Source: Bradyrhizobium guangdongense | GTDB lineage: Bacteria; Pseudomonadota; Alphaproteobacteria; Rhizobiales; Xanthobacteraceae | Direction of reading: 5' to 3' | Length of the DNA: 64,000 nt | Assembly (NCBI RefSeq): GCF_004114975.1 | Contig: NZ_CP030051.1 | Span: 3,844,001-3,908,000, forward strand | Part shown: positions 7,436 to 16,247 of the stretch, in pieces | Numbering within the stretch: the stretch's first letter is position 1 | Layout: every line of letters begins with the position of its first letter | Made by a program: the position numbers and the translations under genes | The notes under the pieces: generated by a model | Told to the model about the DNA's origin: nothing | Database searches by the model: none | The model's input: only the letters and a program-made list of their open reading frames with translations

Positions 7436-9277
7436 ATGACGCCACCCGCCACCGCCTTGCCCGTCGAAATGCCCCAGGCTTTCCTGGGCGTGGCGCGCTC
7501 GCTGACCGACAAGCTCTGGCGCGACCGGCTGGACGGGCGCGGCGCCGCCACGGCGCTCGCCATCGTGCAGCGTCACCAATTACCCGAATTGCTGGCGCGG
7601 GTGCTGGCCGGCCGCGGGGTCGACATCGATGCCGTGCCTGATTTCCTCGATCCGACGATCCGCAAGCTGATGCCGGATCCGTTCACGGTCACGGAGATGG
7701 AGACCGCCGCAAAGCGCATCGCCGATGCGGCCGCCAAGGGCGAGAAGGTCGCGATCTTCGGCGACTACGACGTCGACGGCGCCACCTCGGCGGCGCTGCT
7801 CGCCTGGCACCTGCGCCATTGCGGACTCGATCCGCTGATCCACATTCCCGATCGCATTTTCGAGGGCTACGGCCCCAACGTCGAAGCCGTGCGCGGGCTG
7901 GCGGCCAAGGGCGCCACGCTGCTCGTCACGGTCGATTGCGGCACCACCAGCATCGAGCCGCTGGCCGAGGCCAAGCGTCTCGGCATGTCCGTGGTTGTGA
8001 TCGACCATCACCAGGCCGGTACCGACCTGCCGGAGGTGGACGCACTGGTCAATCCGAACCGGCTCGACGATCTCTCCGGACTCGGTCATCTCGCCGCCGT
8101 CGGTCTCGTGCTGGTAACGCTGGTCGCGGTCAACAGAGAGCTGCGCCAGCGCGGCTTCTGGACCGCGGAAATGCCCGAGCCCGATTTGCTCGGCATGCTC
8201 CATCACGTCGCCCTCGGCACCGTCGCGGATGTCGCGCCTCTGATCGGCCTGAACCGCGCTTTCGTCGCCAAAGGGCTGATCGCGATGCGGCGGCGCGACC
8301 ATGTCGGCCACACCGCGCTGATGGATGTGGCGCGATTGAACGGACCGCCGGAGGCCTGGCATCTTGGCTTCATGCTGGGGCCACGCGTCAATGCCGGCGG
8401 CCGTATCGGCCGGGCCGATCTCGGCGTGCGGCTGCTGCTGGAAGGCGACAGCGTCGAGGCTGCCCGCATCGCGGCTGAGCTCGACCGCCTCAACAGCGAA
8501 CGCCGCGTGATCGAGCAGGCGGCCGAAGCGCAGGCCGAAGCCGAGGCACTGGCTTCGATCGGGCTAGAGGACAAGCTCAGTGTCATCGTCACCGCGTCCG
8601 AAGGCTGGCATCCCGGCGTGGTCGGCCTCGTCGCCTCGCGGCTAAAAGAGAAGTTCTCACGGCCGGCTTTTGCGATTGCGCTGGAGCCCGGCGGCATCGG
8701 CACCGGATCGGGCCGCTCCATCGCCGGCGTCGATCTCGGCAGGGTGGTTCGGCAAGCGGTCGCCGACGGGATTCTGCTCAAGGGCGGCGGACACGCGATG
8801 GCCGCGGGCGTGACGCTGCGGAAAGAGAAGCTCGCAGAATTTCGCGCCTATCTCGAGAACGCCCTGGCGCAGGATGTCGCCGAGGCACGCCATGTCAACG
8901 AGCTCTACATCGACGGTGCAGTTTCGGCGCGTGCGGTCACGACGGAGCTTGCGGCCACGCTCAATCGCGCCGGTCCCTTCGGCAGCGGTAATCCCGAGCC
9001 GGTGCTGGCGCTGCCGGCGCATCAACTGGTCTTCGCCGACGAGGTCGGGCAGGCGCATTTGCGCCTTCGCTTCAAGTCTGGCGACGGCGCCATCGTCAAT
9101 GGCATCGCGTTCCGTTCGGTCGGGCAAAAGCTCGGCAATGCATTGCTCGCCAATCGCGGGCAGCAACTGCATGTCGCGGGCTCCCTGTCGGTCGATCGCT
9201 ATCAGGGTGCCGAGCGCGTGCAGTTTCGCGTCATCGACGTCGCGCTTCCGGACCAAGGGCCATCCGTGATTAGATGA
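7436..9277 (+). CDS. recJ: Single-stranded-DNA-specific 5'-3' exonuclease RecJ
   Basis: A 613-residue DHH-family nuclease for recombination (RecF pathway) and repair. Motif I is FGDYDVDGATSAA (about 115), motif III is VVVIDHHQAG (about 197, the DHH signature), and the DHHA1 motif is KGGGHAMAAG (about 460). An OB-type C-terminal domain follows. The length fits RecJ proteins well. The ATG at 7436 is chosen because upstream residues are not conserved-looking. It is followed closely by an SDR gene, which is probably not functionally linked. Confidence 0.95.
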   Translation: MTPPATALPVEMPQAFLGVARSLTDKLWRDRLDGRGAATALAIVQRHQLPELLARVLAGRGVDIDAVPDFLDPTIRKLMPDPFTVTEMETAAKRIADAAAKGEKVAIFGDYDVDGATSAALLAWHLRHCGLDPLIHIPDRIFEGYGPNVEAVRGLAAKGATLLVTVDCGTTSIEPLAEAKRLGMSVVVIDHHQAGTDLPEVDALVNPNRLDDLSGLGHLAAVGLVLVTLVAVNRELRQRGFWTAEMPEPDLLGMLHHVALGTVADVAPLIGLNRAFVAKGLIAMRRRDHVGHTALMDVARLNGPPEAWHLGFMLGPRVNAGGRIGRADLGVRLLLEGDSVEAARIAAELDRLNSERRVIEQAAEAQAEAEALASIGLEDKLSVIVTASEGWHPGVVGLVASRLKEKFSRPAFAIALEPGGIGTGSGRSIAGVDLGRVVRQAVADGILLKGGGHAMAAGVTLRKEKLAEFRAYLENALAQDVAEARHVNELYIDGAVSARAVTTELAATLNRAGPFGSGNPEPVLALPAHQLVFADEVGQAHLRLRFKSGDGAIVNGIAFRSVGQKLGNALLANRGQQLHVAGSLSVDRYQGAERVQFRVIDVALPDQGPSVIR

Positions 9278-9320
9278 CGACCTGGAACAGCTGAAACAAG
9301 AAAAAAGAAAGGGAGTGAAC

Positions 9321-10130
9321 ATGGCAGGGCAGGTTGAAGGCAAGATCGCGCTGGTTACGGGCGGCGCCTCTGGCATCGGCGAGGCTATCGTCGAGTTGTT
9401 CGCGCGCGAAGGCGCGACCGTCGTCATCACCGACATCGACGAATTGCGCGGGCCCGAACTCGCCGCGCGCGTCACAAAAGCCGGCGGCAACGCGGTCTTC
9501 CTGGAGCAGGACGTCACCAGCGAGGAGCGCTGGATCGAGATCGTTGCCGAGATCGGCAAGCGCTACGGCCGGCTCGACATCATGGTCTCCAATGCCGGCA
9601 TCGGCATTGCGGTGCCCTCGATCACCGAGATGGCGCTCTCCGACTGGCGCAAGCAGAATGCGATCAATCTGGATGGCGTGTTTCTCTCGGTGAAACATTG
9701 CCTGCCTTTGATGCGCAAGCATGGCGGCGGTTCGATCGTCATGATGTCCTCGCTCGCGGGGCTGCGCGGCGCGCCCGGCCTGTCGGCCTACTCGGCCACC
9801 AAGGGTGGCGTCCGGCTGTTCGCCAAATCGATCGCGATGGAGTGCGCAGCTGTCGGCGACGGTATCCGCGTCAATTCGGTCCATCCCGGCATCATCGATA
9901 CGCCGATCTGGGGCAAGATCCCCACGGGCGCCGCCGGCGCAGGTCAGAACGCTCCGATCGATCCCGAGGAGCGGGCCAGGATTGCAACCCCACTCGGCCG
10001 CGCCGGGCAGGCGGCGGAGATTGCCTCCGGCGTGCTGTATCTGGCCTCCGATGCCTCTCGCTATGTGACCGGCAGCGAGCTCGTCATCGATGGCGGCATG
10101 AACGCCGGCGGCGTGCCGCGGCGCGCGTGA
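9321..10130 (+). CDS. Short-chain dehydrogenase/reductase (SDR, classical type)
   Basis: A 269-residue Rossmann oxidoreductase. The NAD(P)-binding motif is TGGASGIGEA (residues ~13-22), the structural motif is NAG (SNAGIGI), the catalytic Tyr-Lys are in YSATKGG, and the C-terminal motif is IDGGMNAGG. An Asp at the end of the second strand (TDID) suggests NAD preference. GGGAG at 9311-9315 supports ATG 9321 rather than the in-frame GTG at 9315. The substrate is unknown. The class II aldolase gene 97 nt downstream may share a pathway. Confidence 0.9.
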   Translation: MAGQVEGKIALVTGGASGIGEAIVELFAREGATVVITDIDELRGPELAARVTKAGGNAVFLEQDVTSEERWIEIVAEIGKRYGRLDIMVSNAGIGIAVPSITEMALSDWRKQNAINLDGVFLSVKHCLPLMRKHGGGSIVMMSSLAGLRGAPGLSAYSATKGGVRLFAKSIAMECAAVGDGIRVNSVHPGIIDTPIWGKIPTGAAGAGQNAPIDPEERARIATPLGRAGQAAEIASGVLYLASDASRYVTGSELVIDGGMNAGGVPRRA

Positions 10131-10226
10131 GCTGCGCAAGGCAGGGTGGCAGCCGCAGGGGCTGACGCGCAGGCGCAGCCCCTGTACAACGTCGGTAATC
10201 TCCGACCGACAAAGGTGTCCTTCGCC

Positions 10227-11021
10227 ATGGCGCACAGTCTTCATTCTTCCTCGGCAGCCGCGCCATTCCGCTCGAACCGGCCGGACCTCGCCACGGAAGC
10301 GATCCGCACCGCGCGCGAGGATCTCGCCGCCTGTTTCCGTATGGCCGCGCGCAACGGTTTTGAGGAGGGCATCTGCAACCACTTCTCGGCGGTGGTGCCA
10401 GGTCATGACGATCTTTTTCTCGTCAACCCTTACGGCTACGCCTTCCGCGAGTTGACGGCGTCGAAGCTCCTGATCTGCGACTTCCATGGCAACGTGCTCG
10501 ATGGCGAGGGCGTGCCCGAAGCGACCGCCTTTTACATCCATGCCGAGATGCACAAGCGCCTGCCGCGCGCGAAGGTCGCCTTTCACACCCACATGCCCTA
10601 CGCGACGGCGTTATCGATGACCGAGGGCGATCCCTTGATCTGGGCCGGCCAGACCGCATTGAAATTCTACGGCCGCACCGCAGTCGACCGCGATTACAAC
10701 GGTCTCGCGCTCGATGCCAGCGAAGGCGCGCGGATTGCTTCCGCCGTGGGCGATGCCGACATCGTCTTCATGAAGCATCACGGCGTCATGGTGCTGGCGC
10801 CGACGATCGCGGAAGCCTGGGACGATCTCTATTATCTCGAACGCGCCGCCGAAGTGCAGGTGCTGGCGATGTCGACGGGACGGAAAGTGCTGCCGGTCGA
10901 CCCTGCCATTGCCGCCGCAACCTACAAGCAGATGCGCGAGGGCGATTCCGAATCCGCGCGGCTGCATCTCGCCGCGATCCGCCGCCAGCTCGACGCGGAC
11001 GAGCCGCAGTATCGGCACTGA
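10227..11021 (+). CDS. Class II aldolase/adducin family protein
   Basis: A 264-residue cytosolic protein of the fuculose-1-phosphate aldolase/adducin fold. The metal-site histidines are visible in AFHTHMPYAT (about residue 118) and MKHHGVMVLA (about 180), and an N-terminal region (GICNHFSAVVPG) carries the substrate loop. Many members with this sequence style act as decarboxylases or aldolases on small hydroxy acids; the substrate is not determinable. ATG 10227 is preferred, though the frame is open further upstream. It is codirectional with the SDR. Confidence 0.85.
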   Translation: MAHSLHSSSAAAPFRSNRPDLATEAIRTAREDLAACFRMAARNGFEEGICNHFSAVVPGHDDLFLVNPYGYAFRELTASKLLICDFHGNVLDGEGVPEATAFYIHAEMHKRLPRAKVAFHTHMPYATALSMTEGDPLIWAGQTALKFYGRTAVDRDYNGLALDASEGARIASAVGDADIVFMKHHGVMVLAPTIAEAWDDLYYLERAAEVQVLAMSTGRKVLPVDPAIAAATYKQMREGDSESARLHLAAIRRQLDADEPQYRH

Positions 11022-11027
11022 AGCCGC

Positions 11028-12257
11028 TCAAGATCCCTGACGCAGCTTGGCCAGCACCTTTAGCCCGCCATAGCCGTCGGCGGGCGTGATCCCGGCCCGC
11101 AGCTGAAAATCCTTGATCGCTTTCATCGTGTCGTTGCCGACGCGGCCGTCGGTGCCGCCGGTGTCGAACCCGGCCTTGGTCAGCCGCGTCTGCATCTCCT
11201 GGACCTCGGCGAGCGTCAGCACGCGCTCGGAGCCGGGGAACGGCTGGATGAAAGGCGGCGCGCCCCGGCAGCGATCGCCGAGATGGCAGATCGCGAGCGC
11301 ATAATTCATCGAGGGATTGTAGCTCTTCACCGAGTAGAAATTCGGGCCCAGCAGCAACGTCGGCCCACCTGCGACCGGCGTCCACATCTGTGCGGATGCG
11401 TTCGGCTGCGGAAAGGGCTGGCCGTCGGCGCGGGTGACACCAGCCGCTTGCCACGCCGCATAGGTTCGGCTGCCGCTCATCTCGCTTGGCGCGCGCACCT
11501 CGTAGCCCCAATGCTCGCCGCGATGCCATTTGCCGCGGTTGACGAGATATTTTGCGGTGGAGCCGAGCGCGTCGTCGGGCTTGCCGAACGGCGAGACCTT
11601 GCCGTCGCCGTCGTAGTCGATGCCGACATTGAGCCAGACCTCCGGCATCCATTGCGAATGTCCCATCGCGCCGGCCCAGGAGCCGCGCATCTCCTCGGGC
11701 GTGCTCCAGCCCTTGTCGACAATGCGCAACGCGTTGATCAGCTCGGCTTCCCAATAGGCCTTGCGGCGCGGCTCGTTCCAGGCGAGGGCGGCCAGCGAAG
11801 GAAATACCGGCGTCATGTGGTTCTGCTGCACGAGAGGATCGCCGTAGGCCGACTCCACGCCCCATAACGCCAGCAGCGTGCCGCGCTCGACGCCGAAATC
11901 GCGCTCGATGCGTGCGAACAATGCCTCGTTGTTCTTCAGCGCGATCTTGCCGTTGATGATGCGCCAGTCCGAGACGCGGCGATTGATGTACTGCCAGACC
12001 TGCTCGTGGAATTCGGGCTGGTTGCGCATCTGCTTGAACACGCTCATGTCAGGTTCGACCCGCGCCATCGCGCGCTGCCAGGTCGCAGCTGAAATGCCCT
12101 TGGCCATCGCGCGTGCGCGAAAACCCTCGCGCCATTCGTCGAAGCCGGGAGGCGAGGCGAGGACGCGTGTCGGGAGGGTCAGCAGCGCGGCTGCACCGAG
12201 CGCGGATTGAAGCAGGGCACGGCGGGTGCGACGGGTCGAGGAATCAACGTGTCTCAT
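11028..12257 (-). CDS. Lytic murein transglycosylase (MltB-like) with peptidoglycan-binding domain
   Basis: A 409-residue exported protein. The N terminus TRRTRRALLQSALGAAALL is a twin-arginine-type or long Sec signal, with cleavage near VLASPP. The SLT domain (~40-330) carries the catalytic Glu135 in ALWGVESAYGD and the conserved AMGHSQWMPEVW and DYDGDG segments. Residues ~345-405 form a PG_binding_1 domain (LTKAGFDTGGTDGRVG). It cleaves the MurNAc-GlcNAc bond to give 1,6-anhydro ends. It is convergent with the aldolase gene. Confidence 0.92.
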   Translation of the reverse strand: MRHVDSSTRRTRRALLQSALGAAALLTLPTRVLASPPGFDEWREGFRARAMAKGISAATWQRAMARVEPDMSVFKQMRNQPEFHEQVWQYINRRVSDWRIINGKIALKNNEALFARIERDFGVERGTLLALWGVESAYGDPLVQQNHMTPVFPSLAALAWNEPRRKAYWEAELINALRIVDKGWSTPEEMRGSWAGAMGHSQWMPEVWLNVGIDYDGDGKVSPFGKPDDALGSTAKYLVNRGKWHRGEHWGYEVRAPSEMSGSRTYAAWQAAGVTRADGQPFPQPNASAQMWTPVAGGPTLLLGPNFYSVKSYNPSMNYALAICHLGDRCRGAPPFIQPFPGSERVLTLAEVQEMQTRLTKAGFDTGGTDGRVGNDTMKAIKDFQLRAGITPADGYGGLKVLAKLRQGS

Positions 12258-12382
12258 GCAGCCATTCTAGCGGGAAACACGGCGCTTGGGAGCCGGTTCC
12301 TGGAACGCGCGGAACAGCTGTTCCCCCGGAACAAAGTGTCGCACTGCTGCATTCCCTTCGCACGAGATTGGAGGAGAACGAG

Positions 12383-12637
12383 ATGAGGAAATATCTGTTT
12401 GCCGCTGCCATGATCACAGCTATCGCCGCGCCGGCGTTGGCCGACGAAGTTGGTGTCCATGTCGGTCCGGTCGGCGCCGGCGTCACGGTCGGAGAGTCCC
12501 ACGAGTATCGTGACCGGGATCGCGACCGGACCACTGTCATCAAGGAGCGCCAGCCCGCCGACCGCACCACTGTGATCAAGAAGGAAGATGAGTTCGGTAA
12601 CCGCAGCAAGACCGTGATTCATCACGACAACGACTGA
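12383..12637 (+). CDS. Small secreted protein with Arg/Asp-rich repeats
   Basis: An 84-residue precursor. MRKYLFAAAMITAIAAPALA is a clear signal peptide with cleavage before DEVG. The mature part is highly charged and partly repetitive: DRDRDRTTVIKERQPADR, then RTTVIKKEDEFGN. GGAG lies 10-12 nt before the ATG. Similar short periplasmic proteins occur in Bradyrhizobium. The function is unknown. Confidence 0.75.
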   Translation: MRKYLFAAAMITAIAAPALADEVGVHVGPVGAGVTVGESHEYRDRDRDRTTVIKERQPADRTTVIKKEDEFGNRSKTVIHHDND

Positions 12638-12644
12638 ATGAGCA

Positions 12645-12676
12645 GGGTCCCGGCCATGCATGCCGGGGCCCGCCTT
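12645..12676 (+). terminator. Intrinsic terminator after the small secreted protein gene
   Basis: A stem of 10 bp (GGGTCCCGGC pairing with GCCGGGGCCC, one G-U pair) with loop CATGCAT, followed by a short T/C-rich tract. It begins 7 nt after the stop at 12637. Confidence 0.7.
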
Positions 12677-12699
12677 CTTCGGTAAGACTTCGGGGTTGA

Positions 12700-12951
12700 A
12701 TGAAGATACGCACGCATGCGGAAAGCCATGTCGTCGAACTCGACGACGGATCGTGCTGGCGGATTTTCCCTGGCGATCTCGCAGCAACCCTAAGCTGGAA
12801 GCCTGAAACGGATTTGTACCTGGAGTCGAGCGGCGACCGGGTGAGTTCGCATGTGCTGATCAATGCTATGGACAGCAGCCGCGTCCGCGTGATCGCCGCC
12901 GGCGAAAGCTGGCCCGATGGCGAAGTCAAGAACGTCTTGAAGGAGGGGTAG
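12700..12951 (+). CDS. Hypothetical protein
   Basis: An 83-residue soluble protein beginning MKIRTHAESHVVELDDGS. It is predicted all-beta, with aromatic and charged alternation (CWRIFPGDLAATLSW, then DLYLESSGDRV). No signal peptide is seen. It is conserved-looking and short, convergent with the MarR gene. The function is unknown. Confidence 0.65.
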   Translation: MKIRTHAESHVVELDDGSCWRIFPGDLAATLSWKPETDLYLESSGDRVSSHVLINAMDSSRVRVIAAGESWPDGEVKNVLKEG

Positions 12952-12967
12952 GGAGGACGGGGCTCGC

Positions 12968-13498
12968 CTAGTCTTCCTGTAACTCCGTCGCAACATTGGC
13001 AAGCCAGCGGCGAATGCTTGCCTCCGCTTTGGCATCGAGGCCGCTGGCCAGACGCTTCTCCAATGCGATCACGCGTTCCCGGCAGGTTTTCAGCAGCGCC
13101 GCGCCGCGCGGTGTCAGCGTCCATTGCTGAATGCGACCGTGGACAGGATGGGGCGTCATCAGGATCGCACCGTCGCGCGCAAGATTGCGGATGATCACCC
13201 CGACGGTCTGCGGGGTCAGGAAGGTGAGCCGGGCGACGTCGGCACCCGATAGTCCAGGATAAGCATTCAGCATGGTCAGCACGGCAAATTGCGGCGAGGT
13301 GACGCCGAGATCGGCCAGTGCGCGTTCCATCTTCAGCCGAACCGCGGCATGGGCCTGGCGCAAAAGATAGCCGAGATAACCCTGCTCGCCGCGCTTGCCT
13401 TCGCCGGGGGCGGGAACATGCACCGGGCCGTCGTTTGCAGGGCCAGGCGTTTTCCGCTGCGGTTGCGATCTTGTGATGCTGGCGGGCTTGCGTGTCAT
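12968..13498 (-). CDS. MarR-family transcriptional regulator
   Basis: A 176-residue winged-helix repressor. After a ~45-residue Pro/basic N-terminal extension comes the MarR fold: dimerisation helix (YLGYLLRQAHAAVRLKMERAL), helix-turn-helix (SGADVARLTFLTPQTVGVII) and wing (DGAILMTPHPVHGRIQQW). It is divergent from an AhpD-like gene and a cupin gene. Two palindromes in the shared promoter (13498-13532) are the obvious operators. The first overlaps its ATG, so autorepression is likely. The ligand may be an oxidant or phenolic compound by analogy with such loci. Confidence 0.9.
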   Translation of the reverse strand: MTRKPASITRSQPQRKTPGPANDGPVHVPAPGEGKRGEQGYLGYLLRQAHAAVRLKMERALADLGVTSPQFAVLTMLNAYPGLSGADVARLTFLTPQTVGVIIRNLARDGAILMTPHPVHGRIQQWTLTPRGAALLKTCRERVIALEKRLASGLDAKAEASIRRWLANVATELQED

Positions 13499-13532
13499 AT
13501 AAGAGCTCTTATAAGATATAAGCAGTCTTATA
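13498..13532. promoter_or_regulatory. Tandem MarR-type operators
   Basis: Two copies of the same palindrome, TATAAG-N4-CTTATA, at 13498-13513 and 13517-13532, with centres 19 bp apart, roughly two helical turns. They fill the gap between the divergent marR gene and the AhpD-like gene. The first copy touches the marR start codon, and the second lies 20 bp before the AhpD-like start. Confidence 0.8.
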
Positions 13533-13552
13533 ATAGCACGAGGTGAACGGCA

Positions 13553-14020
13553 ATGTCACATGCCCGCAGCGAATACGAAGATTTCAAGAGGATCGCGCCG
13601 GATGCGTATGATCTGGTGCTGGCGCTGGGGCAGGTCGCGGCCAAAGCCGGTCTCGACAAGCAGCTCCTCGAGCTTGTGAAGCTGCGCGCCTCCCAGATCA
13701 ATGGCTGCGCCTTTTGCGTGCAGCACCACGTCCTGCTCTCCGAGCGGCTCGGGGTTCCGGTCGACAAGCTCCATCTTGTGGCAGTGTGGCGCGAGGCGCC
13801 GATTTACTCGGCGCGGGAGCGCGCGGCGCTGGCTTGGGCCGAGGCTCTGACGCTGCTCCCTGACGGTTTCGGCGATGAGGTGTATGCGGAAGTACAGCGC
13901 GAGTTCTCCGAGACCGAGCTGATGTACCTGACGTCAGCAATTGCCTCGATCAACGTTTGGAACCGGTTTGGCGCAGCCTTCCAATGGACGCCGGCGAAGC
14001 GACCGCCCGTGGCGTCCTGA
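13553..14020 (+). CDS. Carboxymuconolactone decarboxylase / AhpD-like alkylhydroperoxidase family protein
   Basis: A 155-residue helical protein with the AhpD-type active site C52-x-x-C55 followed by H58/H59 (GCAFCVQHH). The family signature KLRASQINGCAFC is clear. Such proteins reduce peroxides using the dithiol, or detoxify related electrophiles. It is controlled by the divergent MarR regulator, judging by the tandem operators 20 bp upstream. The cupin gene downstream starts 21 nt after its stop, suggesting one transcript. Confidence 0.9.
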   Translation: MSHARSEYEDFKRIAPDAYDLVLALGQVAAKAGLDKQLLELVKLRASQINGCAFCVQHHVLLSERLGVPVDKLHLVAVWREAPIYSARERAALAWAEALTLLPDGFGDEVYAEVQREFSETELMYLTSAIASINVWNRFGAAFQWTPAKRPPVAS

Positions 14021-14041
14021 TCTAAACAAGGGGAGGTTGTG

Positions 14042-14545
14042 ATGACCGCCACGAATTTGGCTACGCCGCTGCGCCCAATGCCGTTGCGCTCCGTCGCGCT
14101 TGCCGTCGTCGGCGGGCTGGCCTGCGCGATCGCGATCGGCAAGGCGCTGCCTGTGACGATGGACACCGTCACAGGCGCACTCGCGCCGCTCTGTGCCACG
14201 GCCGCGGAGAGCTCGCCGCTCGACAAGGTCGAGCCGATCGCTTCCTACCCGCTGCCGAATGTGCCGGGGAAGCGCGTCACCATCGTGCGCGTGTTCTATG
14301 GCCCGGGCGGGTTCTCGCGGCCGCACCGGCATGCCGGCTCGGTGACTGCTTACATCACAAAAGGCGAGATCCGCTCTCAGCTGGGGGGCGGGCCCGTCGA
14401 GACGTTTGGTGTCGGTCAGTCCTTTTTCGAGCCGCCAAGTGCGACACATCTGGTCTCGGCCAACGCGAGCACCACGGAGCCCGCAGAATTGATCGCGGTG
14501 TTCGTGGCCGATGAGGGCGCGCAGCTGACGACCTACCTGGAATAG
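14042..14545 (+). CDS. Membrane-anchored or exported cupin-domain protein
   Basis: A 167-residue protein. An N-terminal hydrophobic segment (VALAVVGGLACAIAIG) acts as signal or anchor. Residues ~80-160 are a single cupin barrel with the metal-ligand pattern RPHRHAGSVTAYITKGE and a second motif around EPPSATH. GGAGG at 14032-14036 supports ATG 14042; a GTG at 14039 overlaps. It is in an apparent operon with the AhpD-like gene under MarR control. The role may be oxidant or aromatic detoxification outside the cytosol, which is inferred from context. Confidence 0.8.
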   Translation: MTATNLATPLRPMPLRSVALAVVGGLACAIAIGKALPVTMDTVTGALAPLCATAAESSPLDKVEPIASYPLPNVPGKRVTIVRVFYGPGGFSRPHRHAGSVTAYITKGEIRSQLGGGPVETFGVGQSFFEPPSATHLVSANASTTEPAELIAVFVADEGAQLTTYLE

Positions 14546-14604
14546 TCGGCAACGGTATCCCGGATATTGCGTCGATCAGCCGGGATACCCATCGCACTGT
14601 GTTC

Positions 14605-16209
14605 TCAATTGCCTTCGCTGCTCGATCCCTCGCGCAGGTCGGGCTTGATCACGTCCTCAGGCAGCGCATGGGCGACCGGCTGCGGGGTGCTTGCGATCTC
14701 CGGGCCAATCTCGCGGCCACGGGCCCGGATCAGACGCTCATAGGCTGAGATCAGGGTGGCATAGGGGTTGACCCAGATCCAGCCGTCCCGGGTGAACACC
14801 TGGACGTCGAAATGCAGATGCATCGACGTGCCGGCGGGATGATCGAGGTAGTTCGAGACCACGCCGATCTTTTCGCCTTCGTTGACGATGCGGCCATTGA
14901 GCACGCCGCTGTCGTTCAACGCGTGCGGGTTCATGTGCATATAGCGGAAGCGGATGTGCTCGGTCCGGCTGTTGACCTCCAGCGTCGCGGCCTGGTCGCT
15001 GGGCGCGCGGATCACGACGGCGTCGCGTACTGCAACGACGCTGCGCTGCCTGGGATCGCAGGGCTCGTGATTGTCTCCGGAGGAGGGGCAGTTGGCGGCG
15101 CGGATGTCCTCGCCCTGGTGGCCATAGCCGCCGGCGCACTGCCACACTTCGAAGCTGCGCGACTCACAGAAATTGTCACGCCAGGGATAGGCGGTCGGCC
15201 CATCGGCCTTGTCGCGCTTGGCGTAGGATTGCGAATGCACGAAGGCCGGCGCTTTCTCGAGGGGAAAGCGGATCTGGGCGTAGGCCATCACATCGGGGTG
15301 GCCGCCCTGCTTGCGATAGCCGGTGTTCGGGATGATGTCGCCGCTCGGCCTGTAGCTGAAATCCGTCGACCGGTCGGCAGGACGATCGATCAAGTCGGAG
15401 GAGACGTCCATGAGCGGCCGCATGCGCTGGCCGCCAGCCACGTGCAGCGCCTTCAGGAAGCGCTCGGCAACGGGATAGGCCTCCTTGCAGGCAAGTCGCC
15501 GCGGCTTTGCGACGCTGTCCAGGCACTGGATCGACACGACATAAGCGGCGCCGAACCGCGTGAAGGCGTAGCGCAAAAAGCCTTCGCGGATGAACTTGCG
15601 CAGGTCGGGATAGGTGGTCGCAAGCGATTTGACGGGCTCTCCCTTGCCGCCAGCGGGATCGGCAATGTCGTAGACCAGCGCTGATCCCGTGATCTGGACT
15701 TCGACCGGTTTGGCAAAGGTTCGTGTCGGCATGCCGTCGCCGGCGCCAGGCTCGAGCGAAAACGTCGCGCTGTAGCCGGCAGGGCCGGCGTCGAACATGT
15801 CAACGGGATCGAAATCGGCCTGGTAGCGGGACACCGCGAGCTTCGTGCCGGGAGCGCTGCTGCGTTGCGCTTCGAGATAGGCGGCGGGATCGAACGGTAG
15901 CAATACGGGAATCGGGCTGCGGGTAATGCCGGTGAAGAATTGGGAGGAAACCGCGTTGAGCTGTACCAGTGCCGGCATCGCGCGGGGATCGAAGCGCGCC
16001 ACCGAACGGCGCGGCACGAAGGTGAAATCGGCTGCGACCTGAGGGCGACTGTTGATCTCGGTACGGAGCTGGTCGAGCGCCGCGCGCCAATCGACGCGCA
16101 GAGCCGTGAGCGACGGGCTGCGGATTTCGTCCGCAGCCAGCGGTGTGACGGTCAAGAGCGACAGCGACGCCAGAAGCAGCGAGACGAAGCGGAACCTGTT
16201 CCCAACCAC
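14605..16209 (-). CDS. Exported M23-family peptidase (LytM/peptidoglycan endopeptidase-like)
   Basis: About 534 residues. The signal peptide FRFVSLLLASLSLLTVTPLA is cut before ADE. A long N-terminal region (~30-330) has no recognised domain. The M23 domain follows, with metal ligands in GHQGEDIRA (about 385) and HLHFDV (about 470). The usual lysostaphin motif HxxxD is present in altered form, so hydrolytic activity is likely but not certain. Only GTG starts are available: 16209 is placed after a GGGGGCGAG ribosome site, while 16230 is the alternative. It lies next to the divergent-facing efp. Confidence 0.75.
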   Translation of the reverse strand: MVGNRFRFVSLLLASLSLLTVTPLAADEIRSPSLTALRVDWRAALDQLRTEINSRPQVAADFTFVPRRSVARFDPRAMPALVQLNAVSSQFFTGITRSPIPVLLPFDPAAYLEAQRSSAPGTKLAVSRYQADFDPVDMFDAGPAGYSATFSLEPGAGDGMPTRTFAKPVEVQITGSALVYDIADPAGGKGEPVKSLATTYPDLRKFIREGFLRYAFTRFGAAYVVSIQCLDSVAKPRRLACKEAYPVAERFLKALHVAGGQRMRPLMDVSSDLIDRPADRSTDFSYRPSGDIIPNTGYRKQGGHPDVMAYAQIRFPLEKAPAFVHSQSYAKRDKADGPTAYPWRDNFCESRSFEVWQCAGGYGHQGEDIRAANCPSSGDNHEPCDPRQRSVVAVRDAVVIRAPSDQAATLEVNSRTEHIRFRYMHMNPHALNDSGVLNGRIVNEGEKIGVVSNYLDHPAGTSMHLHFDVQVFTRDGWIWVNPYATLISAYERLIRARGREIGPEIASTPQPVAHALPEDVIKPDLREGSSSEGN

Positions 16210-16247
16210 TGTCTCGCCCCCCGGCGGCACCTGCTTTGATTTCTCGC

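Noticed and set aside
7580..8362. 260-codon minus-strand frame within recJ
   Set aside because: Antisense to RecJ motifs; composition typical of GC-rich shadow frames.
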